Assembly: GCA_021848345.1 (NCBI GenBank)
Contig: JAJZUV010000008.1
Coordinates: 30,974 to 94,973, forward strand
Source of the DNA: Pseudomonadota bacterium
GTDB taxonomy: Bacteria > Pseudomonadota > Gammaproteobacteria > Burkholderiales > Burkholderiaceae_C
Length of the DNA: 64,000 bases
Reading direction: 5' to 3'
This document shows positions 27,311 to 36,994 of this stretch, piece by piece. Under the pieces are notes generated by a model. It did not search any database. It was not told where the DNA came from and worked only from the letters and a program-made list of their open reading frames with translations. The translations under genes and the position numbers were made by a program. Every line of letters begins with the position of its first letter. The first letter of the stretch is position 1.

Positions 27311-29431
27311 ATGTTCAACAAGATCACCAAGAGCTTCCAGTGGGGTTCGCACACGGTCACCATGGAGACGGGCGAGATCGCCCGCCAGGCCGGCGGCGCC
27401 GTGCTGCTGAACATGGACGACACCGTGGTGCTGGCCTCGGTCGTGGCGGCCAAGTCGGCCAAGCCGGGCCAGGACTTCTTCCCGCTGACCGTCGACTACA
27501 TCGAGAAGACCTACGCCGCGGGCAAGATCCCCGGCGGCTTCTTCAAGCGTGAAGGGCGCCTGAGCGAGCACGAGACCCTGACCTCGCGCCTCATCGACCG
27601 CCCGATCCGCCCGCTGTTCCCCGAAGGCTTCTACAACGAGGTGCAGGTGGTGGCGCAGGTGCTGTCGCTGAACCCCGAGGTCGAGTCCGACATCGCCGCG
27701 ATGATCGCCGTCAGCGCCGCGCTGGCCGTCTCCGGCATCCCCTTCGACGGTCCCATCGGTGCCGCTCGCGTGGGCTACGTGAACGGCGAGTACGTGCTCA
27801 ACCCGAGCCGCGCCCAGTTGGCCGATTCGCGCCTGAACCTGGTGGTCGCCGGCACCGACGCGGCCGTGCTGATGGTCGAGTCCGAGGCCGACCAGCTGAC
27901 CGAGGAAGTGATGTTGGAGGCCGTGATGTTCGGCCACCGCCAGATGCAGACCGCCATCGACGCCATCCACGAACTGGTGCGCGAAGGCGGCAAGCCGGCC
28001 TGGGAATGGCAGGCCGCGCCGCGCGACGAGGCGCTGATCGCGCGCATCGACGCGCTGGCCGGCGAGGCGCTGCGCGCCGCCTACAAGATCACCAGCAAGC
28101 AACTGCGCACCGACGCGCTGCGCAAGGCCTACGCCGCGGTGCACGAGGCGCTGGCTGCCGAGGGCTCCGAGGTCGACTCGGCCAAGGTCGAGCAGATCCT
28201 GTTCGACATGGAAGCGCGCATCGTGCGCAGCCAGATCCTGGCCGGCGATCCCCGCATCGACGGGCGCGACACGCGCACCGTGCGTCCCATCGAGATCCGT
28301 ACCGGCGTGCTGCCGCGCGCCCACGGCAGCGCGCTGTTCACCCGCGGGGAAACGCAGGCGCTGGTGGCCGCCACGCTGGGCACCGACCAGGACTCGCAGA
28401 TCATCGACGCGCTGGGCGGCGAGTACCGCGACCGCTTCCTGCTGCACTACAACATGCCTCCCTACGCCACCGGCGAGACCGGCCGCATGGGCTCGCCCAA
28501 GCGCCGCGAGATCGGCCACGGCCGCCTGGCGCGCCGCGCGCTGCAGGCGGTGCTGCCGAAGAAGGAGGACTTCGCCTACACGATGCGCGTGGTCTCGGAG
28601 ATCACCGAATCCAACGGTTCGTCGTCGATGGCCTCGGTGTGCGGCGGCTGCCTGAGCCTGCTCGACGCCGGCGTGCCGCTGAAGGCCCACGTGGCCGGCA
28701 TCGCCATGGGCCTGATCAAGGACGGCAACCGCTTCGCGGTGCTCACCGACATCCTCGGCGACGAGGACCACCTGGGCGACATGGACTTCAAGGTGGCCGG
28801 CAGCTCCACCGGGGTCACCGCGCTGCAGATGGACATCAAGATCCAGGGCATCACCCGCGAGATCATGCAGGTGGCGCTGGCCCAGGCGCGCGAGGCGCGC
28901 CTGCACATCCTGGGCCTGATGCAGCAGGCGGTGGGCGGCGCGCGCGCCGAGGTGTCGCAGTACGCGCCGCGTCTGTACACCATGAAGATCAACCCCGAGC
29001 GCATCCGCGACGTGATCGGCAAGGGCGGCGCGGTGATCCGCGCGTTGACCGAGGAAACCGGCACCCAGATCGACATCGCCGACGACGGCACCATCACCGT
29101 GGCCTCCACCGACGCCGATCGCGCCAAGGAAGCCATGCGCCGCATCGGCGAGCTGACCGCCGAGGTCGAGATCGGTCAGATCTACGACGGCACGGTGGTC
29201 AAGCTGCTGGACTTCGGCGCGCTGGTCAACGTGCTGCCGGGGCGCGACGGGCTGCTGCACATCTCGCAGATCGCCAACGAGCGCATCGCCAAGGTGTCCG
29301 ACCACCTGCAGGAAGGCCAGAAGGTGCGCGTGAAGGTCATCGAGACCGACGACAAGGGCCGTTTCCGCCTGTCCATCAAGGCCCTGCTGGGCGACGGCGG
29401 CGCGGCTGCCCCGTCCGAGCCGCAGGCCTGA
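27311..29431 (+). CDS. pnp: Polyribonucleotide nucleotidyltransferase (PNPase)
   Basis: Phosphorolytic 3-prime to 5-prime exoribonuclease of the RNA degradosome. 706 residues, near the 711 of E. coli. Two RNase PH-like domains: the first with [18 protein letters not shown] and [16 protein letters not shown], the second with [40 protein letters not shown] and the catalytic-site [23 protein letters not shown] domain ([20 protein letters not shown]) and an S1 domain ([20 protein letters not shown]) follow. The ATG at 27311 has GGAG at the right distance; a GTG three codons earlier is less likely. Behind rpsO, as in most proteobacteria. Confidence 0.98.
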   Translation: MFNKITKSFQWGSHTVTMETGEIARQAGGAVLLNMDDTVVLASVVAAKSAKPGQDFFPLTVDYIEKTYAAGKIPGGFFKREGRLSEHETLTSRLIDRPIRPLFPEGFYNEVQVVAQVLSLNPEVESDIAAMIAVSAALAVSGIPFDGPIGAARVGYVNGEYVLNPSRAQLADSRLNLVVAGTDAAVLMVESEADQLTEEVMLEAVMFGHRQMQTAIDAIHELVREGGKPAWEWQAAPRDEALIARIDALAGEALRAAYKITSKQLRTDALRKAYAAVHEALAAEGSEVDSAKVEQILFDMEARIVRSQILAGDPRIDGRDTRTVRPIEIRTGVLPRAHGSALFTRGETQALVAATLGTDQDSQIIDALGGEYRDRFLLHYNMPPYATGETGRMGSPKRREIGHGRLARRALQAVLPKKEDFAYTMRVVSEITESNGSSSMASVCGGCLSLLDAGVPLKAHVAGIAMGLIKDGNRFAVLTDILGDEDHLGDMDFKVAGSSTGVTALQMDIKIQGITREIMQVALAQAREARLHILGLMQQAVGGARAEVSQYAPRLYTMKINPERIRDVIGKGGAVIRALTEETGTQIDIADDGTITVASTDADRAKEAMRRIGELTAEVEIGQIYDGTVVKLLDFGALVNVLPGRDGLLHISQIANERIAKVSDHLQEGQKVRVKVIETDDKGRFRLSIKALLGDGGAAAPSEPQA

Positions 29432-29475
29432 GCGGACCCGCGCGCGGAGAGTCCCGAGCCAAGGAGCGTGAAGCC

Positions 29476-30468
29476 ATGAGCCAGACCATGCGGGTGGCCG
29501 AGATCACGACCCCGGGCGGCCCCGAGGTGCTGCGTTGGGCCGAGCGCCCGATGCCGCGCCCCGGCGCCGGCGAGGTGCTGCTGCGCGTGCGCGCCTTCGG
29601 CGTCAATCGTCCCGATCTGCTGCAGCGCCAGGGCTCCTATCCGCCGCCGCCGGGTGCCTCCGACATTCCCGGCCTGGAGGTGTGCGGCGACGTGCTGGAA
29701 GGGGACTACGCGGGCACCTCGCTGCGCAGCGGCATGCGCGTGGTGGCGCTGGTCAACGGCGGCGGCTACGCGGACTACTGCGTGGTGCCGGCCGGCCAGT
29801 GCATCGAGGCGCCGAAGTCGCTGAGCGACGTCGAGGCGGCGGCGATTCCCGAGACCTTCTTCACCGTCTGGCACAACCTGTTCCAGCGCGGCGCGCTCAA
29901 GGCCGGCGAGCATGTGCTGGTGCAGGGCGGAGCCAGCGGCATCGGCAGTACCGCGGTGCAGCTCGCCCACGCGCTGGGCGCGCGGGTGTGGGCCACCGCG
30001 GGCACCGCGGCCAAGTGCGAGGCCTGCGTGGAGCTCGGGGCCGAGCGCGCGATCAACTACCGCGAGCAGGACTTCGTGGAAGTGGTGCGCGAGGGCACGG
30101 GCAAGCGCGGTGTCGACGTGATCCTGGACATGGTCGCCGGCGACTACGTGGCGCGCGAGGTGCGCTGCCTGGCCGAGGACGGACGGCTGGTGATCGTCGC
30201 GGTGCAGGGCGGCACCAGCGCGGGTTTCGACGCCTCGCTGCTGATGCGCCGGCGCCTGCACATCACGGGCTCCACGCTGCGCCCGCGCGACGCTGCCTTC
30301 AAGAGCGCGCTGGCGCGCTCGCTGGAGCAGCAGGTGTGGCCGCTGATCGAGTCCGGGCGCGTGCGTCCGCGCATGCACGCCGTGCTGCCCGCGCAGGAGA
30401 TCGTGCGGGCGCACCAGATGCTCGAGGCGGGCGATCACGTGGGCAAGATCGCCCTGAGCTGGAACTGA
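29476..30468 (+). CDS. Zinc-free NAD(P)H quinone oxidoreductase (PIG3/Qor type)
   Basis: Medium-chain dehydrogenase/reductase of 330 residues. AAGGAG stands 9 bases before the ATG at 29476. The catalytic N-terminal domain begins [20 protein letters not shown] and contains [20 protein letters not shown], the variant typical of PIG3-like NADPH quinone reductases. The nucleotide-binding loop is [20 protein letters not shown]. The structural and catalytic zinc cysteines of alcohol dehydrogenases are missing. Quinone or enone reduction is therefore likely; the substrate is unknown. Located between pnp and tpiA in the same direction, 44 and 50 bases apart. Confidence 0.9.
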   Translation: MSQTMRVAEITTPGGPEVLRWAERPMPRPGAGEVLLRVRAFGVNRPDLLQRQGSYPPPPGASDIPGLEVCGDVLEGDYAGTSLRSGMRVVALVNGGGYADYCVVPAGQCIEAPKSLSDVEAAAIPETFFTVWHNLFQRGALKAGEHVLVQGGASGIGSTAVQLAHALGARVWATAGTAAKCEACVELGAERAINYREQDFVEVVREGTGKRGVDVILDMVAGDYVAREVRCLAEDGRLVIVAVQGGTSAGFDASLLMRRRLHITGSTLRPRDAAFKSALARSLEQQVWPLIESGRVRPRMHAVLPAQEIVRAHQMLEAGDHVGKIALSWN

Positions 30469-30518
30469 TGCGCGGGCGGCGGGAGTCGCCGACACCAAGC
30501 AACCGAGGAGACGAACGC

Positions 30519-31265
30519 ATGCGCCGAAAGATGGTCGCCGGGAACTGGAAGATGCATGGCAGCCTGCAGGCCAACCGTGAACTGCTGGGGGCGCTGGTCG
30601 CAGCGCCGCGTCCGGCTTGCGAGTTGGCGGTATGCGTGCCTTTTCCCTACCTGGCGCAGGCGCAGGCACTGCTCGACGGCTCCGGCATCGCGCTGGGCGC
30701 GCAGGACTGTTCCATGCACGAGCAGGGGGCCTACACCGGCGAGGTGGCCACGGGCATGCTGCGCGAGTTCGGCTGCAGCCACGTGATCGTCGGCCACTCG
30801 GAGCGGCGCGGCCTGCACGGCGAGAACGACGCCTCGGTGGCGGCGAAGGCGCAGCGCGCGCTGACCAGCGGGCTCACCCCCATCGTGTGCGTGGGCGAGA
30901 CCCTGGAGCAGCGCGAACAGGGCCAGACCGAAGCGGTCGTCGGACTGCAGCTCGACGCCGTGCTGCACCTGCTGGGCGCGCAGGCCGAAGGCATCGTGCT
31001 GGCCTACGAGCCGGTATGGGCGATCGGCACCGGCCGCAGCGCCAGCGCCGCGCAGGCGCAGGAGGTGCATGCCTTCCTGCGCGGGCGGGCCCGCCACCAC
31101 AGGATCGACGCCGACGCCCTGCCCATGCTGTACGGCGGCAGCGTCAAGCCCGACAACGCGCGCGAGCTGTTCGCGCAACCCGATATCGACGGCGGCCTGA
31201 TCGGCGGCGCGTCGCTCAAGTCGGCGGATTTCCTGGCCATCGCGGCCGCCGCCGGCAGTCACTGA
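30519..31265 (+). CDS. tpiA: Triosephosphate isomerase TpiA
   Basis: Interconverts dihydroxyacetone phosphate and glyceraldehyde-3-phosphate. 248 residues, the usual length. Catalytic residues: K11 in GNWKMHGS, H93 in IVGHSERR and E164 in [11 protein letters not shown]; the phosphate loop [12 protein letters not shown] and [11 protein letters not shown] close the barrel. The start at 30519 ([10 protein letters not shown]) has GAGGAG 8 bases ahead; the long upstream part of the frame lies over the oxidoreductase gene. secG follows by 22 bases, then tRNA-Leu and nuoA, a common betaproteobacterial order. Confidence 0.98.
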   Translation: MRRKMVAGNWKMHGSLQANRELLGALVAAPRPACELAVCVPFPYLAQAQALLDGSGIALGAQDCSMHEQGAYTGEVATGMLREFGCSHVIVGHSERRGLHGENDASVAAKAQRALTSGLTPIVCVGETLEQREQGQTEAVVGLQLDAVLHLLGAQAEGIVLAYEPVWAIGTGRSASAAQAQEVHAFLRGRARHHRIDADALPMLYGGSVKPDNARELFAQPDIDGGLIGGASLKSADFLAIAAAAGSH

Positions 31266-31287
31266 CAACCGGTTTTTTTCGTTCATC

Positions 31288-31704
31288 ATGACCCTTGTTC
31301 TGAACCTGATCCTCGTCGTGCAGATCCTGGCCGCCATGGCCATGGTGGGCTTGATCCTGCTACAGCACGGCAAGGGCGCCGACATGGGCGCCTCCTTCGG
31401 CTCCGGAGCCTCGGGCAGCCTGTTCGGCGCCACCGGCTCGGCCAACTTCCTCAGCCGCAGCACGGCGGCGGCGGCCACCGTGTTTTTCGTCTGCACCCTC
31501 GCGCTGGCCTACTTCGGCACGCGTCCGGCCGACAGTGGCGGCGGCCTGATGGGCGAACTGGCCGGCAAGACCGTCGCGGCTCCGCAGGGCGCTTCGGCGG
31601 CGTCCAGACCCGCCCCGGCTGGCTCGCAGGGTGGCCTGGCGCAGATTCCCGGCAGCGCGAAGGCACCGTCGAGCAGCTCCGCGCCGGTCAAGGCCAAGCC
31701 CTGA
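31288..31704 (+). CDS. secG: Protein translocase subunit SecG
   Basis: Small accessory subunit of the SecYEG inner-membrane channel. 138 residues. Two membrane segments (about 2-22 and 54-72) flank the cytoplasmic loop QHGKGADMGASFGSGASGSL with FGATGSANFLSR, the family hallmark. The C-terminal tail from about residue 80 is Ala, Pro, Ser and Lys-rich and low-complexity, as in many betaproteobacterial SecG proteins; E. coli SecG is shorter (110). Last protein gene before tRNA-Leu. Confidence 0.95.
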   Translation: MTLVLNLILVVQILAAMAMVGLILLQHGKGADMGASFGSGASGSLFGATGSANFLSRSTAAAATVFFVCTLALAYFGTRPADSGGGLMGELAGKTVAAPQGASAASRPAPAGSQGGLAQIPGSAKAPSSSSAPVKAKP

Positions 31705-32013
31705 AGGTGCTCGGAGAGCATCGATTTTGTAGCGTTTTGTTGCACTGCGCAACACGGAGATTGCCTCTTGTCAAGGGCGCTGCGTCGCGTACTTTGCCGC
31801 AGCGCAATCAAGGCGCCGCAAACGTTGCGTCGCAACAGCGCAGGCCTTAAGATTGACGGGTTGCGCGAATGCGGGACGGCGTTTGCGGACTGCATGCCAG
31901 GCGGGTGAATACCCCTTCCTCCGGGGTGTAGAAAAATCCGCCACCCGCCACTCGCACCGGGAATCCGGGGGCGTGCATGGTAGAAATACCGTGGTGCTCG
32001 CAGGAGCGTCATG
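31705..32013 (+). other. Non-coding interval between secG and tRNA-Leu
   Basis: 309 bases without a credible gene. It begins with a stretch richer in T than its surroundings (ATTTTG, GTTTTG) and contains several GTTGC/GCAAC inverted repeats: 31738-31743 with 31749-31754, and GTTGCG-T-CGCAAC near 31824-31836. Its second half holds a two-level stem structure described separately. The promoter of tRNA-Leu and nuoA must lie here, but no -35/-10 pair is convincing. Confidence 0.5.
31900..31949 (+). ncRNA. Candidate structured RNA or terminator upstream of tRNA-Leu
   Basis: An outer perfect 8-base stem (GGCGGGTG 31900-31907 with CACCCGCC 31942-31949) encloses an inner hairpin (ACCCC 31911-31915 with GGGGT 31923-31927). 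Between the inner and outer right arms lies the A-rich GAAAAATCC. The nested form is more elaborate than a terminator and there is no T-run. Class unknown; it may be a leader element or the end of the tpiA-secG transcript. Confidence 0.3.
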
Positions 32014-32098
32014 GCCGACGTGGTGAAATTGGTAGACACGCTATCTTGAGGGGGTAGTGGCGAAAGCTGTGCGAGTTCGAGTCTCGCCGTCGGCACCA
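32014..32098 (+). tRNA. tRNA-Leu (anticodon GAG)
   Basis: 85 bases including an encoded CCA. Acceptor arms GCCGACG and CGTCGGC pair perfectly; the D-arm has GTGGTGAAATTGGTAGACAC; the anticodon stem CTATC/GGTAG holds the loop TTGAGGG with anticodon GAG, reading CUC and CUU. A long variable arm of class II type and the T-arm GCGAGTTCGAGTCTCGC follow. Located between secG and nuoA. Confidence 0.96.
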
Positions 32099-32109
32099 AA
32101 GAGGATGGA

Positions 32110-32153
32110 CCCGCGTGCAGCACGCGGGCTGGCAGCCGCCGCGATGCGGCGGC
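32110..32153 (+). terminator. Two tandem GC hairpins between tRNA-Leu and nuoA
   Basis: CCCGCGTG-cag-CACGCGGG (32110-32128) and GCCGCCGC-gat-GCGGCGGC (32135-32153): two perfect 8-base stems with 3-base loops, starting 12 bases after the tRNA. No T-run follows either, so they may mark the processing end of the tRNA or reduce read-through into nuoA. Confidence 0.4.
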
Positions 32154-32234
32154 GCTGATTTGCGCGAATCTGCCGGGGGGAACGCTGCGAACGCGGCCCG
32201 CCCTCGCGGCGTCAGAAGTGACGAGGAGGGCGTG

Positions 32235-32594
32235 ATGTTCGTCGAGCAGTACCTGCCAGTCTTGCTGTTCATCGTGATCGGCATCGCCGTCAGCGTGGCG
32301 CCCATGGTCCTGGGGCGCCTGCTCGGGCCGTCGCGTCCCGACAGCGCCAAGAATTCCCCCTACGAGTGCGGCTTCGAGGCTTTCGAGGACGCGCGCATGA
32401 AGTTCGACGTTCGCTACTACCTGGTGGCGATCCTGTTCATTCTGTTCGACCTCGAGATCGCCTTCCTGTTCCCCTGGGCCGTCGCCTTGAAGAAGATCGG
32501 CGCCGTGGGTTTCTGGGCGATGATGATCTTCCTGTCCATCCTGGTCGTGGGTTTCATCTACGAGTGGAAAAAGGGCGCGCTCGACTGGGAGTGA
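32235..32594 (+). CDS. nuoA: NADH-quinone oxidoreductase subunit A
   Basis: First gene of the complex I operon; small membrane subunit at the joint between the peripheral and membrane arms. 119 residues with three membrane segments (about 6-30, 61-81 and 88-110). [20 protein letters not shown] is the conserved loop with the reactive cysteine near the quinone site. GAGGAGGG precedes the ATG at 32235; the frame from 32115 covers the tandem hairpins and is not real. The whole nuoA-N set follows in standard order, all plus strand. Confidence 0.97.
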   Translation: MFVEQYLPVLLFIVIGIAVSVAPMVLGRLLGPSRPDSAKNSPYECGFEAFEDARMKFDVRYYLVAILFILFDLEIAFLFPWAVALKKIGAVGFWAMMIFLSILVVGFIYEWKKGALDWE

Positions 32595-32682
32595 GCGCCC
32601 CCATGGTCTGCTCGAGCCATCCCGGGGCCCGTCCTGCGGACGAGCCCGGGAATGTCGGTGATGCGAGGTTTGGGGATCTGCG

Positions 32683-33159
32683 ATGAGTATCGAAGGTGTT
32701 CTGAGCGAAGGTTTCATTACCACCACAGCTGACAAGCTGATCAACTGGACCCGTACCGGGTCGCTCTGGCCGATGACCTTCGGCCTGGCCTGTTGTGCGG
32801 TGGAGATGATGCATGCGGGGGCCGCGCGTTACGACCTGGATCGCTTCGGCATCGTGTTCCGTCCCAGTCCGCGCCAGTCGGACCTGATGATCGTGGCCGG
32901 CACGCTGTGCAACAAGATGGCGCCGGCGCTGCGCCGGGTGTACGACCAGATGCCCGAGCCGCGCTGGGTGGTGTCCATGGGCTCCTGCGCCAACGGCGGC
33001 GGCTACTACCACTACTCCTATTCGGTGGTGCGCGGCTGCGACCGCATCGTGCCGGTCGACGTATACGTGCCCGGCTGTCCGCCGACGGCGGAAGCCCTGC
33101 TGTACGGCCTCGTGCAACTGCAGAACAAGATCCGCCGCACCAACACCATCGCCCGTTGA
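32683..33159 (+). CDS. nuoB: NADH-quinone oxidoreductase subunit B
   Basis: Carries cluster N2, the last iron-sulfur centre before quinone. 158 residues. Cysteine ligands: [10 protein letters not shown] (tandem CC), [11 protein letters not shown] and [15 protein letters not shown]. The N-terminal [20 protein letters not shown] is typical for the betaproteobacterial form. 88 bases after nuoA, a larger gap than most in the operon; it contains a GC-rich stretch but no obvious terminator. Confidence 0.97.
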   Translation: MSIEGVLSEGFITTTADKLINWTRTGSLWPMTFGLACCAVEMMHAGAARYDLDRFGIVFRPSPRQSDLMIVAGTLCNKMAPALRRVYDQMPEPRWVVSMGSCANGGGYYHYSYSVVRGCDRIVPVDVYVPGCPPTAEALLYGLVQLQNKIRRTNTIAR

Positions 33160-33203
33160 ACGGCGTTCGCGGCGAAGGCTCTCCCTTTCAGGCCCGTTTC
33201 CCG

Positions 33204-33827
33204 ATGTCCAGCAAACTCGAACGGCTTCAAGAAGAACTCCGGCAGCAACTCGGCGAGCGCCTGCTCGGCATGCGCGCGGACCTGGGTGAACTCACCATCG
33301 AACTGGCCCCCGCCTCCTACGTGGAGGTTTGCACCCTGCTGCGCGACGCGCCGACCCTGCGCTTCGAGCAATTGCTGGATCTGTGCGTGGTGGACTACCA
33401 GGGCTACGGCGACGGACTGCGCGAGGGTGCGCGTTTCGTCGTCGTGCTGCACCTGCTGTCGGTAGGGCTGAACCAGCGCCTGCGCGTGCGAGTGGGCTGC
33501 GCCGACGACGAGCTTCCGGTGGTCCCGTCGATCAACCCGGTGTGGAACAGCGCCAGCTGGTACGAACGCGAGGCCTTCGACCTGTACGGGGTGGTGTTCG
33601 AGGGGCACGAGGACCTGCGCCGCCTGCTCACCGACTACGGTTTCATCGGGCACCCCTTCCGCAAGGACTTCCCGATCAGCGGCACGGTGGAGATGCGCTA
33701 CGACCCCGAGGCCCGGCGCGTGGTGTACCAGCCCGTGAGCATCGAGCCGCGCGAGATCGTGCCGCGCGTGGTGCGCGAGCCGGGCTACGGCGACCTTCCG
33801 CGCGAGCGCAATCAACCCGGCGCCTGA
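33204..33827 (+). CDS. nuoC: NADH-quinone oxidoreductase subunit C
   Basis: Peripheral-arm subunit of 207 residues that packs against NuoD; here separate from nuoD, not fused as in E. coli. The start at 33204 gives [17 protein letters not shown]; the longer frame from 32793 overlaps nuoB. Conserved motif: [20 protein letters not shown] then [20 protein letters not shown] and GHPFRKDFP. No metal sites. 44 bases after nuoB, 15 before nuoD. Confidence 0.97.
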   Translation: MSSKLERLQEELRQQLGERLLGMRADLGELTIELAPASYVEVCTLLRDAPTLRFEQLLDLCVVDYQGYGDGLREGARFVVVLHLLSVGLNQRLRVRVGCADDELPVVPSINPVWNSASWYEREAFDLYGVVFEGHEDLRRLLTDYGFIGHPFRKDFPISGTVEMRYDPEARRVVYQPVSIEPREIVPRVVREPGYGDLPRERNQPGA

Positions 33828-33842
33828 ATCCCTGGATCCGAC

Positions 33843-35096
33843 ATGGCCGAGATCAAGAACTACACCCTGAACTTCGGACCGCAGCACCCGTCGGCGCACG
33901 GCGTGCTGCGTCTGGTGCTCGAACTGGACGGCGAGGTCATCCAGCGCGCCGATCCGCACATCGGGCTGCTGCATCGCGCCACCGAGAAGCTGGCCGAGAC
34001 CCGCACCTACATCCAGGCGCTGCCGTACATGGATCGCCTGGACTACGTCTCGATGATGTGCAACGAGCACGCCTACGTGCTGGCCATCGAGAAGCTGCTG
34101 GGCGTGGACGTTCCGCTGCGCGCGCAGTACATCCGCGTCATGTTCGCGGAGATCACGCGCCTGCTCAACCACCTGCTGTGGCTGGGCGCGCACGCGCTGG
34201 ACTGCGGCGCGATGACCGTGTTCCTGTACGCCTTCCGCGAGCGCGAGGACCTGTTCGACGTGTACGAGGCGGCCTCCGGCGCGCGCATGCACGCTGCGTA
34301 CTTCCGTCCCGGCGGCGTGTACCGCGACCTGCCCGACCGCATGCCGCAGTACCGCGAGTCCAGCGTGCGCGGTCCGCGTGAGGTCGAGGCGCGCAATGCC
34401 AACCGCCAGGGCTCGGTGCTCGACTTCATCGACGAATTCACCCAGCGTTTCCCGAAGTACGTCGACGAATACGAGACCCTGCTGACCGACAATCGCATCT
34501 GGAAGCAGCGCACGGTGGGCATCGGCGTGGTGTCGCCCGAGCGCGCGCTGCAGCTGGGCTTCTCCGGCCCCATGCTGCGCGGCTCGGGCTTCGCCTGGGA
34601 CCTGCGCAAGCAGCAGCCCTACGACGTCTACGACCGCATGGACTTCGACATCCCGGTCGGCAAGACGGGGGACTGCTACGACCGCTACCTGGTGCGCGTC
34701 GAGGAGATGCGACAGTCCAACCGCATCATCCAGCAATGCGTGCAGTGGCTGCGCGCCAATCCCGGCCCGGTGATCACCGACAACCACAAGGTGGCGCCGC
34801 CGTCGCGGGTGCAGATGAAGACCAGCATGGAGGATCTGATCCACCACTTCAAGCTGTTCTCCGAAGGCTTCCACGTGCCCGAGGGCGAGGCCTACGCCGC
34901 CGTCGAGCACCCGAAGGGCGAATTCGGCATCTACCTGGTCTCCGACGGCGCGAACAAGCCTTTCCGCCTGAAGATCCGTGCTCCAGGCTTCCCGCACCTG
35001 GCGGCGATGGACGAAATGTCCCGCGGCCACATGATCGCGGATGCCGTGGCCATCATCGGCACGATGGACATCGTGTTCGGCGAAATCGATCGGTAA
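33843..35096 (+). CDS. nuoD: NADH-quinone oxidoreductase subunit D
   Basis: 49-kDa-type subunit that builds the quinone-binding cavity with NuoB. 417 residues. Start [20 protein letters not shown] includes the conserved HPSAHG loop with the quinone-site histidine; also [41 protein letters not shown], and at the C-terminus the [20 protein letters not shown] and [15 protein letters not shown] ends. The catalytic Tyr and His regions are intact. Seven bases separate it from nuoE. Confidence 0.98.
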   Translation: MAEIKNYTLNFGPQHPSAHGVLRLVLELDGEVIQRADPHIGLLHRATEKLAETRTYIQALPYMDRLDYVSMMCNEHAYVLAIEKLLGVDVPLRAQYIRVMFAEITRLLNHLLWLGAHALDCGAMTVFLYAFREREDLFDVYEAASGARMHAAYFRPGGVYRDLPDRMPQYRESSVRGPREVEARNANRQGSVLDFIDEFTQRFPKYVDEYETLLTDNRIWKQRTVGIGVVSPERALQLGFSGPMLRGSGFAWDLRKQQPYDVYDRMDFDIPVGKTGDCYDRYLVRVEEMRQSNRIIQQCVQWLRANPGPVITDNHKVAPPSRVQMKTSMEDLIHHFKLFSEGFHVPEGEAYAAVEHPKGEFGIYLVSDGANKPFRLKIRAPGFPHLAAMDEMSRGHMIADAVAIIGTMDIVFGEIDR

Positions 35097-35103
35097 ACCC
35101 CCC

Positions 35104-35619
35104 ATGCTGTCAGAAACCACCCGCCAGCGCATCGACCGCGAGCTGGCCAAGTACCCGGCCGACCAGAAGCAGTCGGCGGTGATCGCGGCGCTGTCCATCG
35201 TGCAGGCCGAACGCGGCTGGATCTCCCCCGAGTCCGAGGTCGAGGTGGCCGAGTACATCGGCATGCCCCCGATCGCGGTGCACGAGGTGGTGACCTTCTA
35301 CAACATGTTCAACACCCGGCCCGTGGGGCGCTTCAAGCTCAACGTGTGCACCAACCTGCCGTGCCAGCTCGGCGGCGGCGCGCAGGCCGCGCAGTACCTG
35401 AGCGAGAAGCTCGGCGTGGGCCTGGGCGAGACCACCGCGGACGGCCTGTTCACGCTGCAGGAGTGCGAATGCCTGGGCGCCTGCGGCGACGCGCCGGTGG
35501 CGCTGGTCAACGACCGCCGCATGTGCAGCTTCCTCGACCGCGAGCGCATCGACGCGCTGATCGAGTCGCTGCGCTCGCAGGCGCGTTCGGAAGGACAAAC
35601 CGGAGGACAAGCGTCATGA
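35104..35619 (+). CDS. nuoE: NADH-quinone oxidoreductase subunit E
   Basis: 24-kDa-type [2Fe-2S] subunit of the NADH module, 171 residues from the ATG at 35104. Cluster N1a ligands: CTNLPC and CECLGAC in [16 protein letters not shown]. The helical N-terminus has [20 protein letters not shown] and the [15 protein letters not shown] segment. The stop overlaps the nuoF start (ATGA), implying translational coupling. Confidence 0.97.
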   Translation: MLSETTRQRIDRELAKYPADQKQSAVIAALSIVQAERGWISPESEVEVAEYIGMPPIAVHEVVTFYNMFNTRPVGRFKLNVCTNLPCQLGGGAQAAQYLSEKLGVGLGETTADGLFTLQECECLGACGDAPVALVNDRRMCSFLDRERIDALIESLRSQARSEGQTGGQAS

Positions 35620-36947
35620 CCTTCGCTTCGAGCGGGGCCGAAACCTGTTTCCACGGCCGCCACATCCGGCCGCAGATCCTCGCCGGACTGGACGGCGGGA
35701 ACTGGCGCCTGCAGGATTACCTCAAGCGCGACGGCTACCAGGCGCTGCGCCGCATCCTGGGTGCCGACGGCCAGCCGGGCATGACCCCCGAGCAGGTGAT
35801 CGCCGAGGTCAAGGCCTCGGCGCTGCGCGGCCGCGGCGGCGCGGGCTTCCCCACCGGGCTGAAGTGGAGCTTCATGCCGCGCCAGTTCCCCGGCGCGAAG
35901 TACCTGGTGTGCAACTCCGACGAGGGCGAACCGGGCACCTTCAAGGACCGCGACATCCTGCGCTTCAACCCCCACATCGTGATCGAGGGCATGGCCATCG
36001 CCGCCTACGCGATGGGCATCGGCGTGGGCTACAACTACATCCACGGCGAGATCTTCGCCGACTACGAGCGTTTCGAGGAGGCGCTGGAAGAGGCGCGTGC
36101 CGCCGGCTTCCTGGGCGACAACATCCTGGGCAGCGGATTCAACTTCCAGTTGCACGCCTCGCACGGCTTCGGCGCCTACATCTGCGGCGAGGAAACCGCG
36201 CTGCTGGAGTCGCTGGAAGGAAAGAAGGGCCAGCCGCGCTTCAAGCCGCCGTTCCCGGCCAGTTTCGGCCTGTACGGCAAGCCCACGACCATCAACAACA
36301 CCGAGACCTTCGCCGCGGTGCCGTGGATCATCCGCAACGGCGCGGCCGCCTACGTCGAGGCGGGCAAGCCCAACAACGGCGGCACCAAGATCTACTCGGT
36401 CTCGGGCGACGTGGCGCGGCCGGGCAATTACGAGATCCCGATGGGCACCCCGTTCTCCGAACTGCTGGCGCTGGCCGGCGGGGTGCGCGGAGGACGCGGG
36501 CTCAAGGCGGTGATCCCGGGCGGCTCGTCCGCGCCGGTGCTGCCGGCCTCGGTGATCATGGACTGCACGATGGACTACGACTCGATCGCCAAGGCCGGCT
36601 CGATGCTGGGCTCGGGCGCGGTGATCGTGCTCGACGAGTCGCGCTGCATGGTCAAGTCGCTGCTGCGCCTGTCGTACTTCTATCAGCACGAATCCTGCGG
36701 CCAGTGCACGCCCTGCCGCGAAGGCACGGGCTGGCTGTGGCGCGTGGTGCATCGCATCGAGCACGGCCAGGGCCGCCCCGAGGACCTGGACCTGCTCAAT
36801 TCGGTGTCGGACAACATCGCCGGACGCACCATCTGCGCGCTGGGCGACGCGGCGGCCATGCCGGTGAAATCCTTCGTGCGCCACTTCCACGCCGAGTTCG
36901 AGCACCACATCGAACACAAGACCTGCCTGGTTCCGGCCTACGTCTGA
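35616..36947 (+). CDS. nuoF: NADH-quinone oxidoreductase subunit F
   Basis: 51-kDa-type subunit that binds NADH, FMN and cluster N3; electron entry of complex I. 443 residues. [15 protein letters not shown] is the NADH/FMN glycine loop, [15 protein letters not shown] the FMN site, [17 protein letters not shown] also conserved, and the cluster ligands are [11 protein letters not shown] plus the Cys in [18 protein letters not shown] precedes the overlapping start at 35616. Confidence 0.98.
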   Translation: MTFASSGAETCFHGRHIRPQILAGLDGGNWRLQDYLKRDGYQALRRILGADGQPGMTPEQVIAEVKASALRGRGGAGFPTGLKWSFMPRQFPGAKYLVCNSDEGEPGTFKDRDILRFNPHIVIEGMAIAAYAMGIGVGYNYIHGEIFADYERFEEALEEARAAGFLGDNILGSGFNFQLHASHGFGAYICGEETALLESLEGKKGQPRFKPPFPASFGLYGKPTTINNTETFAAVPWIIRNGAAAYVEAGKPNNGGTKIYSVSGDVARPGNYEIPMGTPFSELLALAGGVRGGRGLKAVIPGGSSAPVLPASVIMDCTMDYDSIAKAGSMLGSGAVIVLDESRCMVKSLLRLSYFYQHESCGQCTPCREGTGWLWRVVHRIEHGQGRPEDLDLLNSVSDNIAGRTICALGDAAAMPVKSFVRHFHAEFEHHIEHKTCLVPAYV

Positions 36948-36994
36948 AGCCGCAGCCCGCCCAAGCAACGCACGCCCCGAGAGACTCTGACGTC

